From G965267605 sp965267605 (GTDB lineage Bacteria; Bacteroidota; Bacteroidia; Flavobacteriales_E; Vicingaceae): DNA of 64,000 nt. Both the position numbers and the translations under genes were made by a program. Positions within the stretch are counted from its first letter, which is position 1. Every line of letters starts with the position of its first letter. Under the pieces are notes generated by a model that was not told the DNA's origin, ran no database searches, and saw only the letters and a program-made list of their open reading frames with translations. Positions 16,567 to 26,000 of the stretch are shown one piece after another. The stretch is from assembly GCA_965267605.1 (NCBI GenBank), contig OZ254088.1:1488001-1552000 (forward strand), written 5' to 3'.

Positions 16567-17427
16567 CTATTTGATCGGCTTATCAGGAATACGGAATCCA
16601 ACCAGGAATTCGTGACTACCACGAGTAGCTCTGGTTAACCGGGGAAAAGATTGATCGTAGCTATAAGCTAATCTGATTCCTTTTGGAAGGTCAATTCCGA
16701 GCCCTGCTACCCAAGCATCCCTGTTTTTGTATCCACCCATGATCCATATCCTCTCGTTCAACGTTACCGTAGTATTGAGCTGAATGCTGTTAAACCCTTC
16801 CACGTGGGAAACAACAGCCATTGGCGACACTTTTAGTTTCTCACCAATTCTAGCGTGGTACAACATATGGCCAAAGACCTCACGCGTAGACTTATGGTCA
16901 AACAGGTTTGCCTCCAGGATGTTCTTCACCGATAGCCCCGTTTCAAACTTGTCTGTCTGGTAGATCAAGCCCGCACCTACGTCTATGGTAGAGCCATCTC
17001 TATAATTGGATAAATCGTGAAACTGATGCCATGTGACCTTGGCGAGATCCACATCGTGACGAATAAAAGTTGCATCCATTCCAGCACTTAAGGTTCCAGA
17101 ACCTACCTTAAGGTGTTTCGCAAACGAGCCAGCCAAACGATGCTCGTCAATGAAGTCATTGAGGGTATTATAAGTATAGTGTAATCCAACACCAGAGGTG
17201 ATGGATTTTATTCTGTAGCTACCAAATACTCCTGTGCTCAGAAATTTTCCACTTATTCCCGGCCAATGGTTCTTATAGAAAAGGCCAGTATTCAGCTGAT
17301 CATCCAGACCCACTGAAGCCGCATTGAATACCTGAAGGTTTTGTTTGTTGAGATTGAGGTTCATCCCCAATTGGGCCATAGCGAACGCTGGTAGCGCTGC
17401 AACCGCCATTGCAAATAATCGTTTCAT
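16567..17427 (-). CDS. PorP/SprF-family T9SS outer-membrane protein
   Basis: 286 residues with a signal peptide ending FAMAQ. The mature protein is a beta-barrel with the PorP/SprF features: NPAS-like NAASVGLDDQLNTGLFYKNHWPGISG near the start, SGVGLHYTYNTL, IDVGAGLIYQTDKFETGLSVKN, IWIMGGYKNRDAWVAGLG, and a terminal LVGFRIP. PorP/SprF proteins work with T9SS and, as paralogues, with particular large cargo. The following gene on the same strand is a T9SS cargo protein, so a dedicated pair is plausible. Confidence 0.85.
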   Translation of the reverse strand: MKRLFAMAVAALPAFAMAQLGMNLNLNKQNLQVFNAASVGLDDQLNTGLFYKNHWPGISGKFLSTGVFGSYRIKSITSGVGLHYTYNTLNDFIDEHRLAGSFAKHLKVGSGTLSAGMDATFIRHDVDLAKVTWHQFHDLSNYRDGSTIDVGAGLIYQTDKFETGLSVKNILEANLFDHKSTREVFGHMLYHARIGEKLKVSPMAVVSHVEGFNSIQLNTTVTLNERIWIMGGYKNRDAWVAGLGIDLPKGIRLAYSYDQSFPRLTRATRGSHEFLVGFRIPDKPIK

Positions 17428-17501
17428 GTTACTCCCGCTTTACACTTGTTATAATACTTAAACACGGGAACGTTACAGATTCCATAATGAGCTTGTCGCT
17501 G

Positions 17502-17706
17502 CATGAACAAACGCCCTCGTGGGATTGCCGCAGGCAAGCTGCGGCCGTCCCGCTGGGGGAGCCTACAGCACTGAAAAGCTTGCAGCTACAAGAGTTTGTC
17601 ATGTCGAGCTTTTCAAGACATCAACAAACTTATCAATGGGATTGCCGCAGGCAAGCTGCGGCCGTCCCGCTGGGGGAGCCTACAGCACTGAAAAGCTTGC
17701 AGCTAC
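17502..17706. repeat. Two direct copies of an ~88-base GC-rich repeat
   Basis: Copies at 17502-17589 and 17619-17706, period 117. A 70-base core (17520-17589 and 17637-17706) is identical, and the first ~18 bases share CAT-AACAAAC with the same spacing. Each core contains a hairpin, CCGCAG-GCAAG-CTGCGG (17528-17544 and the equivalent in copy two). The bases between copies are unrelated. The stretch 17428-17802 otherwise holds only the tRNA terminator. The GC content is higher than that of the flanks. It looks like an intergenic dispersed repeat family, not a gene. Confidence 0.85.
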
Positions 17707-17765
17707 GCTGCACTTGTTTTGTGTACTCCGGCATCCGGAAGCAAGCTTCCTCTGCTGTCGCCCAC

Positions 17766-17794
17766 AAAAAAAGCCTTGCGAAAGCAAGGCTTTT
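17766..17794 (-). terminator. Terminator of the tRNA-His gene
   Basis: Stem AAAAGCCTTGC (17769-17779), loop GAAA, and GCAAGGCTTTT (17784-17794). On the minus strand it is followed by a run of seven T residues (17766-17772). It starts nine bases after the tRNA 3' end. The flanking A/T runs could let it act in both directions. Confidence 0.88.
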
Positions 17795-17802
17795 CAGTGC
17801 TG

Positions 17803-17877
17803 GGTGGAAGATGGGACTCGAACCCACGACCTCCTGAACCACAATCAGGCGTTCTAACCAACTGAACTACAACCACC
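17803..17877 (-). tRNA. tRNA-His (anticodon GTG)
   Basis: Read on the minus strand, the D stem GTTC/GAAC, anticodon arm CCTGA-TTGTGGT-TCAGG with anticodon GTG, and T arm GTGGG-TTCGAGT-CCCAT are all in order. A G at position -1 faces C73, as expected for tRNA-His. The CCA end is not encoded. The acceptor stem GTGGTTG/CTTCCAC pairs at five positions, but U5-U68 and U6-U67 are mismatched. A promoter -7 box lies at 17947-17954, followed by a partial copy of this gene's 5' end and then the gene itself. Confidence 0.9.
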
Positions 17878-17894
17878 ATATCTACAAGCGAGTG

Positions 17895-17939
17895 AACCAA
17901 CTGAACCCTGCCTGCCGGCAGGCAGGTACAACCACCGTA
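17895..17939 (-). repeat. Duplicated 5' part of tRNA-His, split by a 20-bp perfect palindrome
   Basis: The 12 bases 17895-17906 equal 17856-17867, and 17927-17936 equal 17868-17877, which together make the first ~22 bases of the tRNA-His gene plus flank. Between them sits the perfect palindrome CCTGCCTGCCGGCAGGCAGG (17907-17926), inserted exactly between the U8-A9 linker and the D stem. The fragment lies at the distance from the promoter where the tRNA 5' end would be expected. Confidence 0.88.
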
Positions 17940-17946
17940 GGGGCGA

Positions 17947-17954
17947 CAAATATA
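17947..17954 (-). promoter_or_regulatory. Promoter -7 box of the tRNA-His locus
   Basis: TATATTTG on the minus strand is a perfect TAnnTTTG match. It is the same octamer found before tRNA-Arg at 59565. Ten bases separate it from the duplicated tRNA 5' fragment. A clear TTTG -33 element is not visible. Confidence 0.6.
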
Positions 17955-18059
17955 TTGAATTCCCTGATTTTCTAACATTCCATTCACAACATGATGCAGC
18001 ACACAGCCAATAAACTACCTTAGAAGACGTTAACTAGAATCATCGCACAACACGAGGTT

Positions 18060-19157
18060 TTGAAGGTCCTCTTTCTCTCTAGCTGGTATCCGTCAAGGGT
18101 TGATCCACAGAACGGTGTATTTGTAAGAAAGCACGCGCAGGCAGTTGCACGCTTCCATGACGTCACCGTTTTTCATGCGCAGCCAGCAGAGAAACAATGG
18201 GAAACTGAAGTACATAAATCCAACAACTTCACTGAAATAGTATCGTACTATCCTTCTTCCAATAAACTCAGTAACGCTCTGAAATTTCTAAAGCAGTACA
18301 AGCACCTTGAATCCAATGCTGGAATCAACATCAACGATTTCGATGTGGTACACGCCAACATTCTAACTCGTGCAGGATACATCGCCCAGCAATACAAGAA
18401 AGACCACGACATTCCATACATACTTACAGAGCATTGGTCTGGTTTTGTATCCGGGCTTTACGATGAACTTCCCGGATGGCAGAAAACCATCAACAAGTCT
18501 GTTGTGAAAGATGCTTCAGCCATCACGTGTGTTTCTCATCATCTGCAGAAAGAAATGCAGCATCGGCTTCCTCATGATAATTACAACGTGATTCCAAACT
18601 CGGTTGAACTTGCGGTGCAATCTTCTAACGACATACGCAACGGCTTATTAATGGTATGTGACCTTGAGGACGATAAGAAGAATGTTTCAGGGGTTCTAGA
18701 AGTAGTGGCAACCTTACCGAATATTCCACTAAACATCATCGGAGATGGGAGCGATAGTGAAACACTTCAGAAAAAGGCTGAAGCACTAAACATTAGCAAT
18801 CGTGTTTCCTTTCTCGGCCGAATGACCAATAATGAGGTGCTTCAACATTATTCAAAGGCAAGTGCGGTTGTTATCAATTCCAACGTAGAAACATTCTCGG
18901 TCGTAACACTAGAAGCAATAGCCGCCAATACTCCACTAATAGCCACACGTTGCGGTGGACCTGAAGAAATAGCCAAGGATTCGAACGCCATATTCATAGA
19001 GAAGAATGACCCCAGTGGATTGTCGAAGGCTATTCAGCGAATCATAGAAGATCCTTCGAAATTCACCCATTCGAATCGAGAGGCAATTCTCACACAGTAT
19101 AGCCCATCCTCCATAGGACAGCAGTTCTCAGAACTTTATAAATCTGTCGTGAATTGA
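18060..19157 (+). CDS. Glycosyltransferase family 4
   Basis: 365 residues. It begins KVLFLSSWYPSRVDPQNGVFVRKHA, the usual opening of GT4 (GT-B fold) enzymes. NDFDVVHAN and ILTEHWSG follow in the N-terminal domain, with CVSHHLQKEM as the hinge. The donor domain carries GDGSDSETL, VSFLGRMTNNEVL and the EX7E motif ETFSVVTLE followed by GGPEEIA. It transfers a sugar from a nucleotide-sugar to a growing glycan in the cytoplasm. The start is TTG at 18060-18062, with no in-frame ATG near. The stop overlaps the TTG start of the flippase gene, so the two are coupled. Confidence 0.88.
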   Translation: MKVLFLSSWYPSRVDPQNGVFVRKHAQAVARFHDVTVFHAQPAEKQWETEVHKSNNFTEIVSYYPSSNKLSNALKFLKQYKHLESNAGININDFDVVHANILTRAGYIAQQYKKDHDIPYILTEHWSGFVSGLYDELPGWQKTINKSVVKDASAITCVSHHLQKEMQHRLPHDNYNVIPNSVELAVQSSNDIRNGLLMVCDLEDDKKNVSGVLEVVATLPNIPLNIIGDGSDSETLQKKAEALNISNRVSFLGRMTNNEVLQHYSKASAVVINSNVETFSVVTLEAIAANTPLIATRCGGPEEIAKDSNAIFIEKNDPSGLSKAIQRIIEDPSKFTHSNREAILTQYSPSSIGQQFSELYKSVVN

Positions 19158-20410
19158 AGGGTGTTGTACAAAGTATAGGAGTTAAGGTGCTTGGGGGACT
19201 TATCTCCCTGGCCTTGCTGATCATCAACTCCAATGAACTAGGACCAATGGGTGTTGGAACAATCGCCATTGCAGTACTGTCGATATCCCTGGTAGTAATG
19301 GCAAATGATTTGGTTGGAGGTTCAGCGTTGATCTACTTTACTCCGCGATACACCAAGCAGGCTCTGCTTAAACCAGCATACCTGTGGGCCATGGCTGTTA
19401 ATCTGGTAGCTCTTCCCCTTCTTATGATGCTACCCTTTACCGAGCTGATATGCTACACCATTACTGGAATTGCACTGCTGCAATGCACAAACGCAATTCA
19501 CCTGAACGTGATTATTGGCTCAAAGCAGGTTAAGGTATTCAACAGCATCGTACTTATCCAACTGGTGGTATTACTTGGGCTAGTGGTCATCTTCTATTAC
19601 GTACTGAAAAGTCCAGGAATCCTGGAATTCCTCATTGCAATGCTGATTTCGCAACTGGTCCAATTGATCCTATCCGCCACCTTCGTCATTCGGACAAAAG
19701 GCGTAGCCACTAACCAAAGCGACTCTGCCTTCAAAACACTTCTTGGACAAGGCTTCTATGTACAGATGGCCAACATTGCGCAATTGCTGAATTACCGTGT
19801 GAGTTACTATCTGATTGAGCTGCTGTGTGGCTTTACAGCGCGTGTACAGGTAGGTTGGGTTAGCGCATCTAACAACATTGCTGAATCCGTATGGTACGTA
19901 CCTAAAGGGATCTCAGTGGTCCAGACTGGTGAGATTAGTAACATGGAACTGGAAGAAGAACGGGTTGAATACACCTGCCAGATCTACCGAATGATCTTAT
20001 GGGTCATTGTCCCGTTGGTTACGATTATCTTCTTTCTACCAAAGTCTCTTTTTGTTTGGGTACTGGGAGAAGAATTCGATGTGCTTTCCTCTTACATAGA
20101 CTTTCTTTTACCTGGTGTGCTCTTACTGAGTTTGTCGACTATCCTGGTGAACTATTTCTCTGGAACAGGTCGGTACCGTGTTAATGCATTGGGTTCCATT
20201 ACAGGTTTAATAGTAACGCTTGGTGCAGGATATTTTCTGATTGGAAAATATGGTGCGAAGGGAGCATTGATTACAGCTTCCATATCGTACACTTTCACCT
20301 TCCTCTTCATGTTCACCTCCTTTTTACGCATTGCCAAACCGAAAATCACGAACCTCATACCCAGATGGTCGGATTTACGTTTATGGACCAACCAGTTACG
20401 AAGAGGATAA
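19154..20410 (+). CDS. Polysaccharide flippase (Wzx/oligosaccharide-transporter type)
   Basis: 418 residues with about 12 hydrophobic membrane segments distributed along the whole length. It starts KGVVQSIGVKVLGGLISLALLI, as Wzx-type lipid-linked oligosaccharide transporters do, and includes the GPMGVGTIAIA turn and a late GAKGALITASISYTFTF. It would move lipid-linked glycan across the inner membrane. The start is TTG, overlapping the upstream glycosyltransferase stop in TTGA. Family placement is by hydropathy and N-terminal pattern rather than by any catalytic residue. Confidence 0.8.
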   Translation: MKGVVQSIGVKVLGGLISLALLIINSNELGPMGVGTIAIAVLSISLVVMANDLVGGSALIYFTPRYTKQALLKPAYLWAMAVNLVALPLLMMLPFTELICYTITGIALLQCTNAIHLNVIIGSKQVKVFNSIVLIQLVVLLGLVVIFYYVLKSPGILEFLIAMLISQLVQLILSATFVIRTKGVATNQSDSAFKTLLGQGFYVQMANIAQLLNYRVSYYLIELLCGFTARVQVGWVSASNNIAESVWYVPKGISVVQTGEISNMELEEERVEYTCQIYRMILWVIVPLVTIIFFLPKSLFVWVLGEEFDVLSSYIDFLLPGVLLLSLSTILVNYFSGTGRYRVNALGSITGLIVTLGAGYFLIGKYGAKGALITASISYTFTFLFMFTSFLRIAKPKITNLIPRWSDLRLWTNQLRRG

Positions 20411-20445
20411 AATAAGTCTGTATTAAAATCGTTTCTTTGCATGCT

Positions 20446-22230
20446 ATGAAGGGGATCAGGAGTATTTTGTTCATTGCCGTTACGGTGTTTGCAAGCCAAT
20501 CATTTGGTCAGTTTGCACCGCGCCCCCTACGTTTGAATAGCGACTATGATTTTCAGTCGACCCTCCTCAGGAACAAAGACGTTGGGCCCACAGCTAAAAC
20601 CTTTATCTATAGTGCTGTTGGTAAAACACATTTCGACCTTCAAACACATGGTGCAGAGCGCAACCGTATTGTTACTGTTCCTGGTGCGGGTTGGGATGTG
20701 GTATGGAACGAAGACCTTACCACGGATTACAAATTCTCAGGCAGGGGAACCGGTTTTGAAAGATACCTTGGCGGGCCTGTCTCTCAGGTAACTGATGGGA
20801 CCCTTGAAACAGGCATCAGGACAGGATATCCTAACATTTTGTTGCTGGCCGACAGCAACGAGGTAGTGATCAACCACGCGGATACACTTGGATTAAGAAT
20901 GTGGAAGCGCCATGCTTACAGCATAACTCCATGGGTGGGCGGCACTATTGCGGACAACACCCAATCAGGCGGGATTCTTTGGCCAATTGCAGTCTCTGGA
21001 GGAAATAACGGTATGTCGATACACGTGATCGGCCTCACTACTCCATCTGACCACAATGGCAACCCCTACAAGGGACTCGATGGCGCATTGGTTTATTACC
21101 GATCTGAAGATGGAGGTAATACATGGAACATAACGGATAGCGTTTTGACGGGCCTTGACTCATCTACTTTCCTTGGATTCAATGCCGACATGTATTCCAT
21201 CACAGCCCGAGACAGTATAGTAGCCATCGGTTTGTTTGGCGTTGTAGAAGACGCTGTGGTGCTCAAGTCTACAGACAATGGAAATACGTGGACGAAAACA
21301 ATCGTTAATGACTTCCCGCTTGACAAGTACGTTGCGGACCAGATGTTTGGTACTGACATCAATGGGGATTCAATAGCAGATACACTTTGGACTACAGATG
21401 GCGCTGGATCCCTATTGATCGATGGTACTGGAAATGTGCACGCATGGTGGGGCGCTCTACAGGTGTTGGACAAGGATTTTTCTGATGGGGTGGTAACCTA
21501 CCTGCCTACATCGTCTGGTTTAAGGTATTGGAAGGAAAGCTTTGGTGCAGATTCTTCTATTGTAATTGCTGACCTGCATGATGCAGATACTTCAGGAACG
21601 TTTGATTTCGCAAGTGGACTTGCAGACTACCAGACTTCGCTTACCTCCTTCCCTACTTCCGCCATTGCGTCCAGTGGTTCTATCCATGTATTCTATTCCG
21701 CATTGGTAGAAGATGAGCAATGGAATAGTCAACAATACAGACACGTGTTTGTAACGAACTCTGAAGATGGGGGAAGCACATGGTCCTCCCCAAAGGATTT
21801 GTCTGGCATGGCAACAAACATTGAAGCTGTCTTCCCTTCCGTTACCAAGTATGCAGACACAACAATGGTGGTGACGTTTCAAGTTGATGGACTTCCGGGG
21901 CTAGCTACCCGGGGAGATTACGATCCTATCACGACAAACAATCAAGTGGTCATGTTGATGGACACTGCTGATCTGGTAGGAATTGAAAAGAATTCGATCG
22001 AAAACAATTTCAATGTCTATCCAGTTCCTAGTAGTGGCTTATTTAAGTACACATACACCGGTAATCCCGGAATTATTGTGATTGGTAATGTTGCAGGCCG
22101 TGTGGTGCTAAGCCAGCGGGCGGTAGGCCGTGGAGAGATTGATTTAACAACGTTCCCTGCCGGAGTATACTTCGCAACCATATTCCATGGTGATGGTTAC
22201 TCCACGAAGAAGCTGGTTATAACCAGATAA
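20446..22230 (+). CDS. T9SS-secreted BNR/sialidase-like repeat protein
   Basis: 594 residues from ATG 20446 (signal peptide to SFGQ); a TTG three codons upstream is possible. BNR/Asp-box-like blocks are present: YYRSEDGGNTWNITDSV, LKSTDNGNTWTKTIV and TNSEDGGSTWSSPKDL, each with the S-x-D-x-G-x-T-W pattern of sialidase-type propellers. The C-terminus is a T9SS type A tail (FNVYPVPSSGLFKYTY, GVYFATIFHGDGYSTKKLVITR). Enzymatic sialidase residues are not evident, so it is better seen as a secreted propeller. It lies 35 bases after the flippase gene. Confidence 0.82.
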   Translation: MKGIRSILFIAVTVFASQSFGQFAPRPLRLNSDYDFQSTLLRNKDVGPTAKTFIYSAVGKTHFDLQTHGAERNRIVTVPGAGWDVVWNEDLTTDYKFSGRGTGFERYLGGPVSQVTDGTLETGIRTGYPNILLLADSNEVVINHADTLGLRMWKRHAYSITPWVGGTIADNTQSGGILWPIAVSGGNNGMSIHVIGLTTPSDHNGNPYKGLDGALVYYRSEDGGNTWNITDSVLTGLDSSTFLGFNADMYSITARDSIVAIGLFGVVEDAVVLKSTDNGNTWTKTIVNDFPLDKYVADQMFGTDINGDSIADTLWTTDGAGSLLIDGTGNVHAWWGALQVLDKDFSDGVVTYLPTSSGLRYWKESFGADSSIVIADLHDADTSGTFDFASGLADYQTSLTSFPTSAIASSGSIHVFYSALVEDEQWNSQQYRHVFVTNSEDGGSTWSSPKDLSGMATNIEAVFPSVTKYADTTMVVTFQVDGLPGLATRGDYDPITTNNQVVMLMDTADLVGIEKNSIENNFNVYPVPSSGLFKYTYTGNPGIIVIGNVAGRVVLSQRAVGRGEIDLTTFPAGVYFATIFHGDGYSTKKLVITR

Positions 22231-22261
22231 AAAGAAACCCCTCACCTTTGCAGATGAGGGG
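22230..22261 (-). terminator. Probable terminator of the response-regulator operon
   Basis: Stem CCCCTCA (22238-22244) and TGAGGGG (22255-22261) with a ten-base loop. On the minus strand it is followed by a T-rich run. It is 77 bases past the response-regulator stop and just past the convergent T9SS gene stop, so it may serve both. Confidence 0.6.
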
Positions 22262-22337
22262 AATTCCTGAATTTATCGTGACGTTCGTTTCATCTATAAC
22301 TAGAAACGATTGTTTGGTTACACCTTTTGCAGAGGAA

Positions 22338-22994
22338 TTATATCATTTTGTGTTTGGCAGCAAGCTGTACCGCCTCCAACTTGCTGTGAACCTGCAGCTT
22401 ACGATAAATATTTTCTATATGTTTTCGAACAGTCTTTGGTGCAATAAAGAGCTTATCAGCAATTTGCTGATAGTTCAAACCACCGGAAATTTCAACCAGT
22501 ATTTCCAACTCCCGTGGGGAAAGATTGAACTTCCTGGCACCCTCTTCCTTTGACTGGCTTCCTGTACTTCCCCGAAGCAACCCCAAAGCTTTACTTGCAA
22601 TCACGGGGCTCATTGGAGCACCACCATCCATTGCATCCATCAGGGCTTCTACTATACGTCCCGTCTTTTCATCCTTCAACATATACCCTGTGGCCCCTGC
22701 CAATATGCTATCAAAGATTTTGTCATTCTCATCGAATACAGTTAGCATGATGATCTTAACATCAGGTTTCAGATCATTTATTAAACGTGTAGCTTCGATC
22801 CCATCCATTACTGGCATGTTGATATCCATAAGTATCGCATCCACGTCAAACTTCTGGACCTTTGCAACCGCCTCTTCCCCATTGTTCGCAATAAACACAA
22901 GATTCACTTCGTCAAACATTCCAAGGTTTGTACTCAGAGAAGTAACCAATCTTGGGTTATCTTCTACAAGTCCTATTTGAATCTTAGCAGGCAT
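22338..22994 (-). CDS. NarL/LuxR-type response regulator
   Basis: 218 residues. The receiver domain (1-120) has the acidic pair EDN (11-13), phosphorylation site Asp57 in ILMDINMPVMDG, and the conserved Lys near residue 107 (GYMLKDE). The C-terminal ~65 residues are a LuxR helix-turn-helix (LSPRELEILVEISGGLNYQQIADKLFIAPKTVRKHIENIYRKL). It should be phosphorylated by the histidine kinase encoded 32 bases upstream and bind DNA as a dimer. Candidate target sites are the TGCCCTA heptamers at 26146-26187. Confidence 0.93.
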   Translation of the reverse strand: MPAKIQIGLVEDNPRLVTSLSTNLGMFDEVNLVFIANNGEEAVAKVQKFDVDAILMDINMPVMDGIEATRLINDLKPDVKIIMLTVFDENDKIFDSILAGATGYMLKDEKTGRIVEALMDAMDGGAPMSPVIASKALGLLRGSTGSQSKEEGARKFNLSPRELEILVEISGGLNYQQIADKLFIAPKTVRKHIENIYRKLQVHSKLEAVQLAAKHKMI

Positions 22995-23026
22995 ATTCCA
23001 AAACTAGCCACAAAATTAAACCCTTG

Positions 23027-26000
23027 CTATAGGTCATTTGCCGTATTTCCTTTATCCAAGGCAACACCTGAAACCCTCACTTCCAGACCCCGATCCTTTG
23101 AGGATATTATTTCAGCAGTTGCATCAATTAACACAGCCCGTTCACGGATATTTGGCAATCCATAATGGCCTTCCTTGCCATCCACTTCATCGGTTCCTAC
23201 TCCATCATCTGTAATAGACAGATCCAAACCGCCTCCATTAAGTTGGATATGGATGCTGATATATTGACATTGACTGTGTTTAACCGCATTGTTCACGCTT
23301 TCCTGAACAATGCGCAGCAAATGGATCGCCTTGCTAGGATTCAACGTCCCATCGATAGATTCTGCATTGACAGAAAACTGAATATCACTTCCCTCAGGAA
23401 TCAATTTGGCTCCCAGACCGGTAATGCGTTGAGAAAACTCCTTAATTGTGATGGTCTCACTGTTAATGACCCAAATCGATTCACGGAGTTGCTGCATGGT
23501 ATTCCTCGAAAAATCACTCAGTGCATCTAACTTTTGACCAGTTTCCTGATCGTTCCTTCCAGTTACAACAGCCGCATTGTCCAGAGAAGAAATGATATAC
23601 GTTAATTGAGCACCAACATTATCGTGCAAATCTCTACTGATCCTATTACGTTCCTCCTGCAACTTTTTCTGCACCCTGATCTCATCCAGCTTTGCCTGAA
23701 GTTTCCTTTGTGCGAAATATCTCACCGTAAGGATCACGGTAACAAGTGCTCCCAGAGCTACCAACAATATAAACCACCAGGTTTGCCAGAACGGAGGATG
23801 GACCTCAATAGTAGCAAGAACCGTCCGTTCACCATTCACGTGATCCTTGTTGAAGGCAACCGCTTCTAATATGTACGTTCCAGCCCCAAGCGAGGTATAG
23901 GTTGCCCGAACATGATCCTTTCCGCTCTCGATCCAATCATCATCATACCCCACCAATCGGTACTTGATAGCAACCCCTTCCCGATTGAAGAATTGAAGTA
24001 CCGAGATATCAAGAGTGATAGACTTATCTCCTCGGTATAGATCAATAGTATTGGACACATCTATGCTTTCATAGTTGACCTGCAATCCGGTTAATTGAAC
24101 TTTCCCAACCGTTTCTTGAGTTTGAATGTTCAAAGGGTTAAACAGAACCAGGCCAGAAGGAGTACCCGCATAGATCAATCCGTTTGGCGCCATTGAGGGT
24201 GAATTAAGGGTGAACTCATTATCAATAAGCCCTTCGCCAATATCGTAGTTCCTGAATTTCTCAGTAGCAGGATCAAACCGAGAAATTCCTCCGTTATTGA
24301 ATAACCACAACCTGCCTTTCTTGTCCATTTGAATCCCCGAACATACATTGTTTGCCAACCCTTCCTTCCTCCCATAATGAGTGAACTTGCCAGAGTTTAT
24401 GTCCATGTGGCTCAACCCACCACCGTATGTAGCTATCCACAGATCATTACCGGAACGTGCAAAACCGGATACAAAGTTGAATGCGGGACCATTCTCCAAT
24501 TCTTCTTTGACATGCAGGTAATGCTCAAATTTTTCCGTTTCCGATATAAACCGGCTAAATCCATAATTGGTACCTAACCAGATGTTTCCCTTTTGATCGT
24601 TATAAGCAGAAATGAAATACACAGCCGGGCCATCCCAATTAGTCCTATTCAACAAATACTCTTCCTGCACTTCACCATTCGAGTCCAAAGTGTATAACCC
24701 TGCCTGTGTGGCACACCATACCTTTCCCTTATCAACCACTACCTCTGAAATGGTATTTTGGTAAGACGTACCAAACCGCTTTTGCTCAACATTGTTAGTG
24801 TTTCTATTGATCCTGATGAGACCGTCTCCGGCCGTTCCCAGATAAAGAATTGAGTTATCGGTCGCGATTGACAAAACACGTGTCTTTGGGATGGATCCCA
24901 TCCAGGGTTCTACCCATGGTTGTAGATTCTCAGATAGCACCGCGTTTTTATAAGCGTGCTCAACTAATCCTGTTGTATCAATGCTGAAAAACTCTACCCC
25001 GTTATTGGTACCTACGATGAGCTTGTTACCATAAACGATCTCCGAGCTCCAAACCAGGTTAGATGACCTGAGGACAGGGCTTCTTAGGAACTTGAACTGC
25101 TCTTTACTCCAGTGGTGCGATTTCAGACCGGTGTTTGCCGTACCCAACCAAACGGTTCCATCACTACAAACCTCCATCGAATGAACGAGATCATAGGTCT
25201 CCTCTTCACCCTTATCCACATTGGTCCTTGAGTGAAATTTGTATCGCAGTTCTTTGTCAAATACATGAACGCCATTGGTGGTGCCTATCCATATATTTCC
25301 ATCCAAATCCTGAACCACACTGTGAACACTTCGTATCGATTCACCATTTATTCGTAGTTGATTCCATTCCGTTCCATGGTACCAAAGGACCCCATTCTCT
25401 CCTCCCAGCCACAGGCGATCATCATTATCTACATAGAATGCATTGGGTTGTGAAACACAGGTGACGGGCATGGGTAAGCTTAAGGTCTCAATGCCTGTTG
25501 AAGTTACCCTCACCACTCCGGTAGAAGTTCTCAGGTATAGCTCCTCATGGTAAACCAATGCATCTACCACGTAGAAGGAATCCAATTCTGGTAGCCACAC
25601 TTGGTTTTCCTTCAAAGCCACCACGGTATCCGTTGCGTATGCACCTACCTTAAACCTGTACATATGATCTACAAAGCCAATGTGGACATACCCATTGTGA
25701 ACTACAGTAAACCGACCGTTGTTGCCCCACATGCTGGCCATATCATCCACATCATATTGCTGAATAAACGTGGTCACCAGTCCGGTTGACGTGTTCACCC
25801 GGTTGATCCCATTTCTACTTGCTGCCCAGATGTTTCCCGAGGGATCTTCATATAGTCCCCAGACGAAGTTGTCCGAAAGATCGACACCGGCATCCGAACC
25901 TGCACCATATAGCTTAAAGGACCGACCGTCAAAACTGTTTAGTCCGTCTTGCGTAGCTATCCAAAGTCGGCCATCTGAAGCTTGAAGCAGGTCATTGATA

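Noticed and set aside
17502..17706. CRISPR array
   Set aside because: Only two copies, repeat unit 70-88 bases, one spacer-like interval, no leader and no cas genes.
17409..17857. Open frames across the repeats and tRNA that could encode a 110-140 residue protein
   Set aside because: They run through two direct repeats, a terminator and a tRNA; the predicted sequence repeats itself and has no protein family.
17895..17939. A second complete tRNA-His gene
   Set aside because: Only the first ~22 bases of the tRNA are copied and they are split by the palindrome.
17803..17954. Attachment site of an integrated element in tRNA-His
   Set aside because: The duplicated part is the 5' end, not the 3' end normally rebuilt by integrases, and no integrase is nearby.
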